Shown in pieces: positions 35,346 to 46,835 of a DNA stretch of 64,000 bases. The stretch covers positions 20,779,702 through 20,843,701 of the forward strand of contig OU342816.1 in NCBI GenBank assembly GCA_910591455.2, in the 5' to 3' direction. Position 1 is the first letter of the stretch; each line of letters opens with the position of its first letter. Under the pieces are notes generated by a model. It was not told the origin of the DNA. It ran no database searches and worked only from the letters and a program-made list of their open reading frames with translations. Made by a program: the position numbers and the translations under genes. This stretch comes from Pholis gunnellus (Eukaryota > Chordata > Actinopteri > Perciformes > Pholidae).

Positions 35346-36614
35346 ATTGTATAGTGTGGTGTGATCAGGTATACAAAGTACCCTACATTGTAATACAAAT
35401 AATGATAGGTGACTGGATTAATAAGATATACACTAAGTCTTGTTATAAGCCTGCTGAGAAAGAAATGTAGGGATAGTTCATGAATAGATTAAGACGGTAG
35501 AATGTAATAAATAAGTTTAAAAGGTACTGATGTACAGAGGTCTGGTTTTATTTTTGTTTTATTTTGAAGAGTTTATGTGGTAAAAGGAAGTAGGATTTGA
35601 GGATGAAGGTAAATTGTTTATTGGTTAAAGTAGGCCGACCTGTGTCTGTGTGTGTGTGTGCTTGATGCGTGTGGGCCCACTGAATCTGATTTTGAGTTAT
35701 ATGATAGTAATTCTAACTGAAGGGAGTTATTGTTGCAACTCATGATATTTTAAGAACAAAATAAATTGTGAATTAAAGGAGACTTTTATTTTGTTATTTT
35801 CGAATTAAATTATCAAAGTAAATAATTGAAATGTTATACTTCTAAAACTTAATTACAGTGTGGAGTTTGATCATTTTCTTTAATTGAGGTGATATTTGAT
35901 GAGGAAGTCGTACATTATTTTTCTTACAGTATGCGGACGGCTCAGATGTTGCTCAGCTAATTTGTCAGTGTGCATATTTGGTAAAAGGGTTTGGTAAAAA
36001 TCTTAAGTTAGTAATAAGAGTGCTACAATTCAATGTAGGTGCATATAGAAACTCAAGACTACATTACCTTATTTATTTGTTATTGTAAAGTAAGTTACCT
36101 GTGTTCACGAACTTACGGCCCTTCACTGAATAAAATGGAGCTCAAGCGCAAGTTCAGTCAGTAAGACACTCACTCGTAATCTCTGTCTCTCCTCTCCTTG
36201 GAATTACTCTATCAGCTGATTGGGGGCGAGCACTTTTAAGTAACCAACCAGATTCGGCACAGTTTCCTTAAGCCAATCATATCGGTGCGATCAACTTTAA
36301 AAGTGTTCTCTCTGCTGCTGTCAGTTGTCATTTCAGCTAAACAGACGTGACCCTCCTCCACCCCAGTCACCTCCAGTCATCATGCTCCTGATTCATCATC
36401 AGATTGCACCAACTCTCTTCACCACCACCACCAGTGTCTGGACTCCAGGGGGGATTAGGCATATTGGACCTCAGTATCCCTACCCTCGGTGATAGTACTT
36501 CATGATGGAGTCCAATCGCCAAAGACTTTGCACTTTTCATATTTGCATGTGTAATAAATCATTGTTAAACTATAAAACAAGTCTCTCCTGATTGAACTAG
36601 AGATAAGTGGGCTA
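35346..36614 (+). mobile_element. Putative solo LTR or retroelement piece in the array
   Basis: The non-array stretch begins near TGTGATCAGGTATAC and ends near AAGTGGGCTACA. AATAAA lies at about 36552, 60 bp before the end, and is followed by GTCTCTCCTGATTGAAC. That block recurs near 3265. No target duplication was found, so the LTR reading is tentative. Confidence 0.35.
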
Positions 36615-36708
36615 CAATGTCAGAAAAAGCCATAGTAAAGTACATGATAAAAAGTCAGTAGCAAGTTATAGTACAGTATGTCATAACAACCTTATTTCAT
36701 TTCTTCAG

Positions 36709-36957
36709 GGTGATAAGATTGTAAAACTCTTCAACAATCATAGTGTTCATTTGTGTAACCTCACATCCAACGACCTCGATGATGCCTCCTGTTTTCCCCC
36801 TGTTTCTGAACCTGCTGCTCAGATAGAGGAGCGATCTCTCCGTCCCTGCAGGTATGGAGGGATAACTGATACTCAGAGAAATGAATGTGCCGCTGAGCTG
36901 CTGGCATTGACTGATGCTGTTGTTCCACCTGAAGACGAGACGAGAGCATTTATATGA
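36709..36957 (+). CDS. Candidate terminal exon of an unrecognised protein
   Basis: TTATTTCATTTCTTCAG makes a good acceptor at 36692-36708. The 82-codon open frame that follows (GDKIVKLFNNHSVHLCNL, later GGITDTQRNECAAELLAL) ends at TGA, 36955-36957. AATAAA occurs near 37340. I do not recognise the protein, and the minus strand is also open here, so it may be chance. No upstream exon was identified because the left side is tandem array. Confidence 0.25.
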   Translation, partial: GDKIVKLFNNHSVHLCNLTSNDLDDASCFPPVSEPAAQIEERSLRPCRYGGITDTQRNECAAELLALTDAVVPPEDETRAFI

Positions 36958-38410
36958 CGTGTGAACGGATGGTACCTCCAAGGATGAAGAAGGCACTGAC
37001 CGAGAATGACATTTTCACCAGACAGCCCATTCCTGTTGGACAACATGCTCATTTAAGCATTTCTTCATATATATATAATTAGGTTTTTTTTAAGTTGAGC
37101 TTGTATGCATTTCTTCTATATATGTATATATTTTTAAATATTTTTGTAAAACTAAATTCAAAAGCTTTCCAAAAAAAATACTATATCATTTTTGTTAGAA
37201 TGGAGAAGCATAAGAGAACATTTTGACCACTATCAGACTTACAATCCCACTCAAAACAGTTTAGGATGTAGGAAAGCACTGATGACGCCATTTCATTTTC
37301 AACACCAATATTCTCATAAAGAACCAGAAGATCCCAGAAATAAACTTTTTACTTGATACTTCTGAATGTAATCTATCACTTTAAATTACTAGTTAACCTG
37401 ACATTATCATGCAGGTAATAATTGCATTTACTGGAAAGTACTTCCACTTTTTCTGAACATTGTTCCATACAGTGAAGATAAATCTACAGACAGCAGTCAC
37501 ATTAAAATCTGGGCAGAATGACTTAAATTGGTTACGGCCGTAATGATTGTGTGTATAGTCATGTTAGGAGAAATATGTAAAGGATAATGTTTGTTAGCTC
37601 TGCATTGTATCTCCTCAAGCTCTTTTTAATGGGTTTTTGAATACAATGGGGGCCAGTGTCTCCGGAGAGAACAGGAGGAGGAGTATGATACGAGTGTGGC
37701 GAGTACATCAGGGGATTTCATGTCTTGATGGCAATACGGGGAGTAAATACGCTCTTAATATCTTTCAAAGCAGGATGAGGCAGGTTTTACAGATCGACAC
37801 CGAGACGCTGATCAAATCCTCATGTCAGTGACAGCAAAACCTGAAGCCACAGTTGGGAGAAAACTAGAACATAATATTGGAGTGATCAAAACAGAGTAAA
37901 CGCACATTGTGGACTGAATCTCTCATGGCCTCGGGCCTGAGTGAGAGACTCTTGGATGGAACTGGATTGGTTGCTCATTCTGGCCTGCATGACTTCCACT
38001 TCTGTCTTGCTCATATGAGTGGAAGGAGATAAAGCACAGACAAGATCACAAGCTTGTGTAGGTGATGGAGCAGGATGTATAGTAGTGCAGCTGGGTGCAC
38101 ACTTCCCCTGATATGGAGATTATTTAGTCTCAAACAGGTGGAGTTTAGTCACACGCTTGACGGGACCTCAGCAGTTGTACAGGGCTTTGATTCCCCCCTC
38201 TTCCAGCTATGGCCTTGACCTGTCTTTGCAATAGAGACAGCTACCCACACACACACAAAATGATGGCCATAAGTCCTTCATCAGACATCCAGTAAATCAT
38301 CATCATATTCTTGAAAGATATATAAAGTTGTAAATGATGGTGAGGCAGACGAACTGAAGCATGTTTAAAACAAATGAGATAAAAGCAGAGATGTGGGGCT
38401 GAACTCAATG
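36958..38410. other. No recognised gene
   Basis: AT-rich DNA. A short frame at 37637-37831 has no motif. Confidence 0.5.
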
Positions 38411-38418
38411 ATTTAGAT

Positions 38419-39118
38419 CAGTGGTCACCAACCTTTTTTCCACCACGGACCGGTTTCATGTAAGACGATATTTTCACGGACCGGCCTTCAAGGTGTGGCG
38501 GATAAACACAACGAAATAAAATGATACGGTCGTCATGAAAACAAATGCATACAAAATACAACTCACAATAACGCTGAATCAGTGGGAGCCCTGAGCTGGT
38601 TTCTCTGCAACGAGCCGGTCCCATCTGGGTTAATGGGAGACAATGACACCCGAAGTCTGTTCCTCATGTCCAGTCGACTGCGTTTAGTTTTGATTGCTGT
38701 CACTGCAGAACATCCCGCTTCACAAAGAGGATGTGTGAAATGGAAGCAGGGTTTCAGTGCTTTAGTGGCGATCTCAGGATATTCAGCCTTGATTTTAATC
38801 TAAACACCAGCAGAGCTGTTGTCTCAAACAGACTTTTAAGGCCACCATCATTTACAATCTCCAGCAGCTGATCTTCCTCTGTCGCCACATATTCTGCAGA
38901 GCGGGCTTGGCGCGTCAGAATTACTCCTGATATTTAATATTGTCTGTTAAATGAAGCTTTCTTTTTCTTGGAAGTTGTCGGCTCTTCTTCTGTCTCCTTA
39001 GTGGCCTTTCCCTCTTTGCAAAGAAGCTCTCCAGAAGTGTTTTACTCATATTCACTAGTTTGTGGGCTTAATTTTTGAGGTAACGTAACCACTGCGGCCC
39101 GGTGGTTGGGGACCGCTG
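38419..39118 (-). mobile_element. hAT element, 700 bp, with transposase C-terminal fragment
   Basis: Ends CAGTGGTCACCAACCTTTTT and GGTTGGGGACCGCTG, with perfect 8-bp duplication atttagat (38411-38418 and 39119-39126). Subterminal CCACGGACCGGTTTCATG is a classic Charlie-type signature. It is internally deleted. Confidence 0.93.
38600..38790 (-). pseudogene. hAT transposase C-terminal (dimerisation) fragment
   Basis: On the minus strand one frame reads CEAGCSAVTAIKTKRSRLD then MRNRLRVSLSPINPD. The block A-x-T-x-I-K-T-K-x-R-x-R-L followed by L-R-V-x-L-S-x-I is the C-terminal hAT dimerisation region of the SCAND3/FAM200-type transposases. Confidence 0.75.
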
Positions 39119-39126
39119 ATTTAGAT

Positions 39127-41133
39127 GACTAAAAGATGCTTCAATTGTGTCGGCACCGGCAGAGAGTCGTCAGAACAGCTGGATTCTAATCATGTGGTTG
39201 TAGAGTTTGCACAAAGAAAGACGTTCACTCTTTCATTACAGGCTGCAGCTGATGTCTTTACATTAAGTTTTGTTTTTTTTGTTTGCAAAGTTTTCTGTTG
39301 ACACAATTGTTAAACAGGGTGGACAAAATGTAATACTCTGGTGAATGAAAAAAAAATCAGATTTTTGAGGGTACTCAAGGGTTGTTTTGCTAGGCATGAA
39401 GTCTATGGCTTTAGTTGATCTCTGGTATTATATTTATGGTAATCAGGATAGAATTGTTACAATTATTTGACAGATATTTGCCGATTCGGGAGAACACTGG
39501 ACTTTCATATATGATTGAAGAATATTTGGTACGGTAGAAAGACAGAATGGCGGTTCTTTTTACTGATGATAACATGTTTTCATTGATGGAATAAGAATGT
39601 GAAGAATAATGTTGCATGTGAACAACATGATAATTATGTGTATGTTTCAATCAGTGGACTTTACAGGGAGGCAGACGCCGATACTTTCATAGCTGTTAGC
39701 CCTAATTACATCCATTTACAGATCCCCTCTTCTCTTTAACTTAAAGACCGAAAGGAATATATGTCTCTAGATCGGTGCTCAGAGAGCACTTGCATCAATC
39801 ATTAAGGCCATTTTGAAATCATTTTGTAAAGTTGTGTATTATCCCCAGCTGGTTAAGTTAATGAGGGCACAGCAGAGAAAAACTTTGCCTATGCAAACCA
39901 TGTCAAAATGAAGTTATTCATCAATCTGGCTGCTCGCGGTGTGTATAAGCAATAACTTCACCTTACACTAAACCTGTCCGCAGAGAACAACCCGCATTGA
40001 ATTTGTTATACCTGAAAGATTTCAATAACTGTGTTGCACTGTCACATTTGTGACAAAGGAGAATGAAGAATATGAGATGAAAAAGCAAAGTAATCAAGTT
40101 CTTTTTCAAAGGTTAAGTATTACTGCAAACTGTCAGAAAATACACTAGTTATCATCAACTCTCATGAGAACATTTTTACAAGACTTTAATTGAATATGAG
40201 GAGTACTCTGAGGGTATTATTTTATTATAGTGGTTATATAGGCTATATCCCCCCTAAAAAATCACGTTTGACTGATTTTGGTCTGAGATAAAACACAAAA
40301 AAAGGACTTTGATTCTTTCTTCAGAGAAACAATAGAGTTATATATTGTATTTGTCATGCTTTAAGGCCACTGGCAGCTTGGCTCCTCAGGCTGACAGTTT
40401 AAAAAGGTGTCCTGTCAAGAACCTTACCAGAAGACAGAGAACCAAACAGAAGTTTGTTTTACTTCACCTGGATGGAATGAGCTGTCTTGAAACTATTCTG
40501 CTGCAACCTCTCATTTTATCATGGAAATAAAACCAAACGTCCTTCTTACCTTGGAAAGAAGCAGCAGTCATTTAATCACACTAAGTTGTGGAGGTTGTAA
40601 GAAAAGTGCTCATACAAACAAAATCTCAAGGCAAGGCTTTGTCGTTAGTGTCTCACAGATATGTCACCGGAGTGCATCTCCTGCCATTCATTCAAAGACA
40701 CAAAGAGGTAACAGGCAGCTTGACTGACACCACAGTTACCAGACTTGCCCCGTTTCTTTGCTCATTTTACAGCTTTGCTCTGATAACTAGGTTACACTGG
40801 AAGGGGCCCAGGATCTAACATGCAGATATTGATGTCATTGTGCTGAGGCTGTTTGAATTCCTATCAGTCCTGACAGCAGTGGCATTGAATATTGCTGTTT
40901 ATTAAGAATGGGACAAAACAGGAGACAAGTTAGGTGTTAAAAGGTAGTTCTGACAGAAATGCAGAGCACACAAGTAGTTTGCTTTTTATGGTAAGATTTA
41001 ATGCAGATTTTAATATATCAGACTGGTTAGGCTAATGCAGTTTGATGCAGACTTGAACACTCAGATGTTAGCATGTTATCTCTCTCCTTCCAAATCTGTC
41101 AATTCCCAATTCTTTCAGTAATGTTAGCAAACT
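39127..41133. other. No recognised gene
   Basis: AT-rich DNA with frames under 80 codons, none with domain motifs. Confidence 0.5.
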
Positions 41134-41521
41134 ATGAACTATGATGGATTTTAACTACGAACTATGATAGATTTTAACTATGAACTATGATAGATTTTAA
41201 CTATGAACTATGATAGATTTTAACTATGAACTATGATAGATTTTAACTATGAACTATGATAGATTTTAACTACGAACTATAATAGATTTTAACTACGAAC
41301 TATGATAGATTTTAACTATGAACTATGATAGATTTTAACTACGAACTATAATAGATTTTAACTACGAACTATGATAGATTTTAACTATGAACTATGATAG
41401 ATTTTAACTATGAACTATGATAGATTTTAACTACGAACTATGATAGATTTTAACTATGAACTATGATAGATTTTAACTACGAACTATAATAGATTTTAAC
41501 TACGAACTATGATAGATTTTA
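41134..41521. repeat. 23-bp minisatellite, about 17 copies
   Basis: The unit is GATAGATTTTAACTATGAAC plus TAT. Units are of three kinds, differing at two positions (TATG or TACG; GATAG or AATAG). The order TACG-GATAG, TACG-AATAG, then TATG-GATAG is partly repeated three times, so there is higher-order structure. Confidence 0.95.
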
Positions 41522-44079
41522 TAGAAGAATTCCTAATGGATCATCTCAACCCTGTAGTATGCATTCAAGGTAAGGTCTTCTGAAAGACCTTATCTGAACA
41601 CGTAGATCAGTTCCTCTCATGATTGATCATTTTTCATCATCATCTTCTGCTCCTTCCTCTTGTAGTGGTACCCGTAGAGTCGTTTTTGGCCATCATTTTC
41701 TTGCACTATACAGAGTACATTTCCACTAGAGTCTGTTTTCAGAAAATGCAACGTCCCTTATCAATACGATGCTGATGACACCCCACACATTCCCCTTTTA
41801 TTGATTTTGATTGATTTTAAGCACCAGTTTACATCAATCTCGTCAATCCCTATATCCAGAATCCATGAGATCTTCTGATCAGTTCCTCCTCACCTTTCCA
41901 TGGTTCCAGTTAGATTCCAAAGGGACCAACCTCATTCCCATAACCTCACACAGACTGTTTAACACTTTACAACTACACTGTCAGCTCTTTCCCAAGTATT
42001 ACCACTTTTAATCCCATCTTTAAACATGAACCTATTCATATTATTTAAAAATGTCTATAAAAACACACCTGGGTCAACATTTTGTTTTGTTAATAAATGT
42101 GTTAGAATTAATTTGGAGTCGTTTTTCTGGCCTCAAATGTTAAGTCCAATATCCACTCTCTCTGTAGCTCAGTTTTTGGTCTTCACCAAACTCCTGAAAG
42201 AAATGTTGGCCCTGTTGTTTGGTGCTCAGAAGGTTGTACACAGTGGGTTTATCAAAGCCTTCTTAATGCCAAAATAGTAAAGCTGCAGGCCTTAAAATGA
42301 CAACAAAGGGGAACTACAGAGTTGGTGATGATTATTTGTGGCTTTGTCACTATGACCCTGTTTACCCCTTGTATTTACATGTGTCTTTGGCAATAGGATC
42401 ATAAATTGACACGTCTAAATACATGGGTTATATACATGAACACAACCAAGACGCATTGTGATTCGATCCTTGCCGAGGTGGTCTAGGATGCATTTGATCA
42501 CATGACTTTTGTAGTGGTAACAATAATGCGTCCCAACAAGGACGTAACTAGAAAATACGTCATAAGAGTACTTTTTCCAATCGCCAGTTGTTTATCGAGA
42601 CATGTAAGCCGGCTTTGTCCATGACGTCTGAACATTTTGTAAATCCTATAGAGATACAAATTTCAATAAATACTAAATTTCAGGCAAACTAGGCAAGGGA
42701 AGTGCATTGCTGCCTCCCGCCTGCTAAATACAGCAACTCATTTGGTCGACTCAAAGTGGTCACTGGAGACAAATGTGGAGACGCATTCTAATGCCAGGTT
42801 TAAACTGAGGCACTCAGAGTTAAAAATAAAAAACAGAAACTAAACAAATTTGAATTCACATTTAACCAGTTTATGGACATTTTTGCAATCTCTCAATCAA
42901 ATGATACGATGACTATATACCACAATAGTGACTACCCTATGCTGAACCTCCAGTCAGGTCAAAAACAAATCAAACAGGTCATCAATGCAGCAGTCAGTGA
43001 GATCATACATCATAAGATCAACCGTTTAAAAAACAAATAAGGAGCCAATAACCAAAATAAAATAAATGACAAGTGAATTTGAATACAGTGAACTTTAAAA
43101 TGCCCAGAGAATTATGCATTCAGGAGGATTATAGATAATGTCAAAAGAATAAATCTAATATCCTAGCCTAAATTAATGAAATAAAACAAATTATATTTTC
43201 GTTCATGGTGACATATGCAAAATTACACCTTAAGTCAATTCCAGTATCAGTTCTCTTTTAATGGGGATTTTAAACAAATGAATTCAAGCTCATTGACATC
43301 AATACCTATAATGTTAATCTATCTGGGATGGAAAGGGTTACAATAACCCTGAACTTTAGTTTAGCAAGCATCTGAATCTCATCTGTCTGTGTTTTTTTTG
43401 CAAACCCCCTAAAAAGTGAAATCCCGTCCCTGTGACATCATCTGCAGCCTACTGGTTCACCATCATTACAAGCACAGAACCTAACATGTGAGTACAACAA
43501 AAGCATTCCCACATACATCTACGTCGTCCCTGTTTTGTCTTCACACTTCTTACTCATATGTATGCACAGGAGTAAACTGGACAATAGCAGAACATCACAT
43601 TATCAATCACTTGTGCTTTAGGTATATTCTCATCACTGGAAATTTCTGTCCCAGGCAGACTTAAAAAATGTCCCTTGAAAATGCATCTACTGACAACAGA
43701 GCACAATAATCACTTCTGCAGTCTTGAGATCAGCATCTGCTGTTTACCTCACAGAAAACCAGGTTAAAAGCACACATTCATAACTCCTGAAAAAAAGCTT
43801 CATAGCAGCTACACGGGACATTCGCCATCATTGAAGTTGACTCCACTATCTCGTCGTTCATGAAATAGTCTCTTTGTGGCCTGGATGTGGACTGGAGCTG
43901 TGTGCCAGCTTTGTAGCTGTAAATGTAAAAATAATCCTAATCCATTACTACACTGAAATCAACACAAGATTTGACGTAAGGCATGCTCTTGATTTGTGTT
44001 GCCACACATTGATAACTTAACCTTAACAATATGAAAAGACGTGGCGTTTAATAAATAAAACAAATGCTGCGTCACCGGT
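41522..44079. other. No recognised gene
   Basis: AT-rich DNA. The stretch 42360-42620 has features of an old DNA-transposon remnant (ACGCATTGTGATTCGATCC region), but no ends were found. Confidence 0.4.
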
Positions 44080-45272
44080 GGTGAATAAAGTATTCAGATT
44101 CTTTACTTCAAGGTACAGTCTGCGATTCTAACTCAATAGACTTTTTGTCAAACTCAGCAAATATCTCTTCACATGCCGGTACCTGTGTGTTCTGTGTGTG
44201 AGCTGAAAGATGGGTTTGTTTGAGTGTTGAGCTCTTTCTCCAGAATCAGACCTCTAAAGGGGCTTTCGCAGACTTCCGAGCATATCTATTGCCTCCACAC
44301 AGCTATCAACATGGCTGAGCCGGCGGCTAGCAGCTAACTTTGCTAACAGCAGGATGAGTGCTAACAACAGTACTGAGGGGGAACCGGAGGGTGGGTGCTA
44401 CACTTCCGAGTCAACGCTGTGTTTCATGACATCGTTATCGGCTGTAACCGCCATATGACAGCAGGGCTGTGGGGCACGCTCACATGCACTAACATGCACT
44501 AAAAGGCACGCGGCCAGTCAGCTATGTCGCAAAGGAAGGAGAAGCTCTGATATCAACACACACAGAGGGAGAGACACTTCATTCTCTGCTCAGGTAGACA
44601 TAGCTCTACTACATCTTTACATTGCTGCTATATATTAATGCTCTGAATATTGTAAAGAGAACCTTTAAGTAAAAGTCCTGCATTCAAAACCTCACTTGAG
44701 TAAAAGTATGTAAGTATTATCAGCATAATGCACTTAAAGTTCTACTTAAAGTATTGATTGATCAGTAAAATATGATTAATATTACTGGTGCATTAATGTG
44801 TATGTTGCATTGGAACTCCTTTATATCCTGTTGGCCAGTTTACTCTACATCAAAGCATCATATTCTATAAGATGATCATATGTTTGTAGCTTTGCTGTCC
44901 TGTGAGAACCACGTATCTCTAAAAAGAATGCAGCCTGTTTTTAGCTTTGTGACGATGCTAATGCAGCTGATCCAAGAGACTTTTTAAAGTAGTTTCTCAA
45001 CACATAAATGAACACTTCATCTTTCAGTCGCAAACATTCAACATCAACACATCTAGAGATACATGGTTTTCACTGTACAGGAAGGGGATGAAAAACTGTC
45101 ATCTGAGAAGCAGCTAAAGTAAAGTAAAGTACAACATTTACCTCTGAGCTGTAGAAGAGGATAATTATTATGTTGCAGAAAATGGAAATAGTCAAGTAAA
45201 GACGAAACACCCCCAAGTTGTATTTAGGTACAGTACTTGAGTAAATGTACTTAGTTACATTCCACCACTGCA
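44080..45272. mobile_element. Teleost interspersed repeat (GTGGTGGAATGTAACTAAGT family)
   Basis: The right end, read in reverse, is CAGTGGTGGAATGTAACTAA GTACATTTACTCAAGTAC, a very common fish repeat end. The left has GGTGGTGAATAAAGTATTCA GATTCTTTACTTC, a diverged inverted counterpart. The centre (44250-44600) is GC-richer filler. No clean target duplication was found. Confidence 0.55.
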
Positions 45273-45756
45273 AGTCACTGTTGAGACTTTTAATATCATT
45301 CACATATGAGTGAAAAAAACCCGCTAAGTCAAAAATCTAAAACTGTGTTTTTACTGAACAAGATAACACTTGCAAAGACACTGGCTAGTACTTCAAGTCG
45401 CTCTCTCCACTCTTATTCATTGACGTGAACTTTTTTGTATGCATTTTCAGTTGTATTTGAGAGATATTTTAAAGAGGATTATAATCTATTGATAAGTACC
45501 ATTTTCCAGTTGAGGGTCAATGAGAAAAGAAAAACTCATGACTTATGTTGAGCTTGGACCTGTTGGATCCAAATAAAAAGCCTCAATTGCATAAAAGCCC
45601 ACTGGGAGCCCACAAGGGAACTTGAGAACCACTGTGGCAGCCTGAGATCAAACATGTTTTTAAACTCGATAACTCTCCATCAGCGTGTATCATGCTAGTT
45701 GCAACTTAAAAACAAGACTGTAAAAGCCCAAAATATCATCAGGAGGATTACAATAT

Positions 45757-45762
45757 TTTATT
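45757..45762 (-). promoter_or_regulatory. Candidate polyadenylation signal for the IgLON transcript
   Basis: AATAAA on the minus strand (TTTATT on plus), about 975 bp past the stop codon. It is the nearest perfect hexamer I noticed on that strand. IgLON 3' UTRs are often several kb, so a more distal site is equally possible. Confidence 0.3.
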
Positions 45763-46470
45763 TTACAAATACAATTTAGTTCCCCAATTAGCGACAGCTG
45801 AGAAGTCAGTTCAGTGCCATGCTGCTAATTAGACCACCTGCTAACCTGACAGTTAGGATGACGTCATCGGCACGTCATCTGCACTCTTCAATTTGTCACT
45901 GTAGCGAACGAAGCAACACGGTAACCACCACGTCTGTTCTGAATGACTCTTCTCGGTTCAGGTTTTCAGTAGCCTACTGTGATGTGAATATGCCGTGAAG
46001 CTGCTATGATGCCGCAATTAGGTGTTTAAAAAATGCCATCTGATGCCGTGTATGCCTTTTAAAAAAAACAACAGTGCAGGAATATCTGTACACATTTGTA
46101 CATTTTCTACACACACTACCGTAGGATGGAAATCAAAATGTGGATGCACTATGCTGTAGGACTTTGCCTGAGAAATCATGGTGTACTATTTTTACTCTGA
46201 ACTGTTTGTCATGTAGGATCTGTTACTCTGTTTTGCATACAACTGTAAAAATACAGTAAAATTCAACAATCACGTTGCTTTTTTTCTGTTTTTTTGTTGT
46301 TTACTTAAAAAAAGCTTAATGGTATTGTACAGATATTGAACAGGACATGACACAATAATAATAATCTGAGTGTACACTTCAATATTGGGCAATAAACAGT
46401 CAACTATCAACAGTTACATGTATTTTTCTTCTTTTTTCCTTTTTCACATACAAAAAGGTTTTGTTTTTTT

Positions 46471-46489
46471 TGGGGGGGGGGGGGGGGGG
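46471..46489. repeat. Poly-G tract
   Basis: About 18 consecutive G on plus after a T run, that is poly-C on the IgLON coding strand in the presumed 3' UTR. Confidence 0.9.
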
Positions 46490-46734
46490 TCACAAACTCA
46501 GTAGTTCTACCATCATCAAATTAGTGCATGATTTAAATTTTTCCCTTGCTCGGATTGACGCCTCTCTCTCCTGGCGAGCCAACAGAGAACAGACTCTGAT
46601 GCAAAGCCAGAAAAAGAAAGAAAACTAAGGGTGAGCCACTGGCACTCTTAAATTTCCATTCTCCTCATATAGGACTAATAGTCTGTTCTTGCTGCTCAAT
46701 GCTGAGAGAAGCTTGAAGGTCGTCACATTTCACA

Positions 46735-46835
46735 TCAGAACTTCAGCAGGTAGAGTGAGGTCACGGTCAGCAGGAGGCATACGGAGGCACGGGGCAACAC
46801 GGCGGCCCCGTTCACATCGTGCATCGCACCAGGAC
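46735..46835 (-). CDS. IgLON terminal exon: GPI-attachment signal and stop
   Basis: The last coding exon has 101 bp including the TGA at 46737-46735. The acceptor is TTTCTCCTTCAG before 46835. It reads GPGAMHDVNGAAVLPRASV followed by a hydrophobic CLLLTVTSLYLLKF and stop. A short spacer, small residues (NGAA) as the likely omega-site region and a C-terminal hydrophobic tail form a textbook GPI signal. The GPGA start is shared with OPCML and NTM. Confidence 0.93.

Larger units (their letters stand above)
31378..36690. repeat. Degenerate AT-rich tandem array, invaded by transposons
   Basis: Variants of AAAAAGTCATAGTATAGTAT and GTCATAAAAA repeat irregularly (about 20-35 bp spacing) at 31380-32360, 32580-33420, 34107-34297, 35238-35345 and 36615-36690. 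The gaps are filled by a teleost repeat (32365-32578), two hAT elements (33425, 34298) and one or two putative solo LTRs. No coding. Confidence 0.85.
45273..46734 (-). other. Probable 3' UTR and downstream flank of the IgLON gene
   Basis: No other gene is seen. A G homopolymer of about 18-20 lies at 46471-46489, preceded by a T run. Confidence 0.45.
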
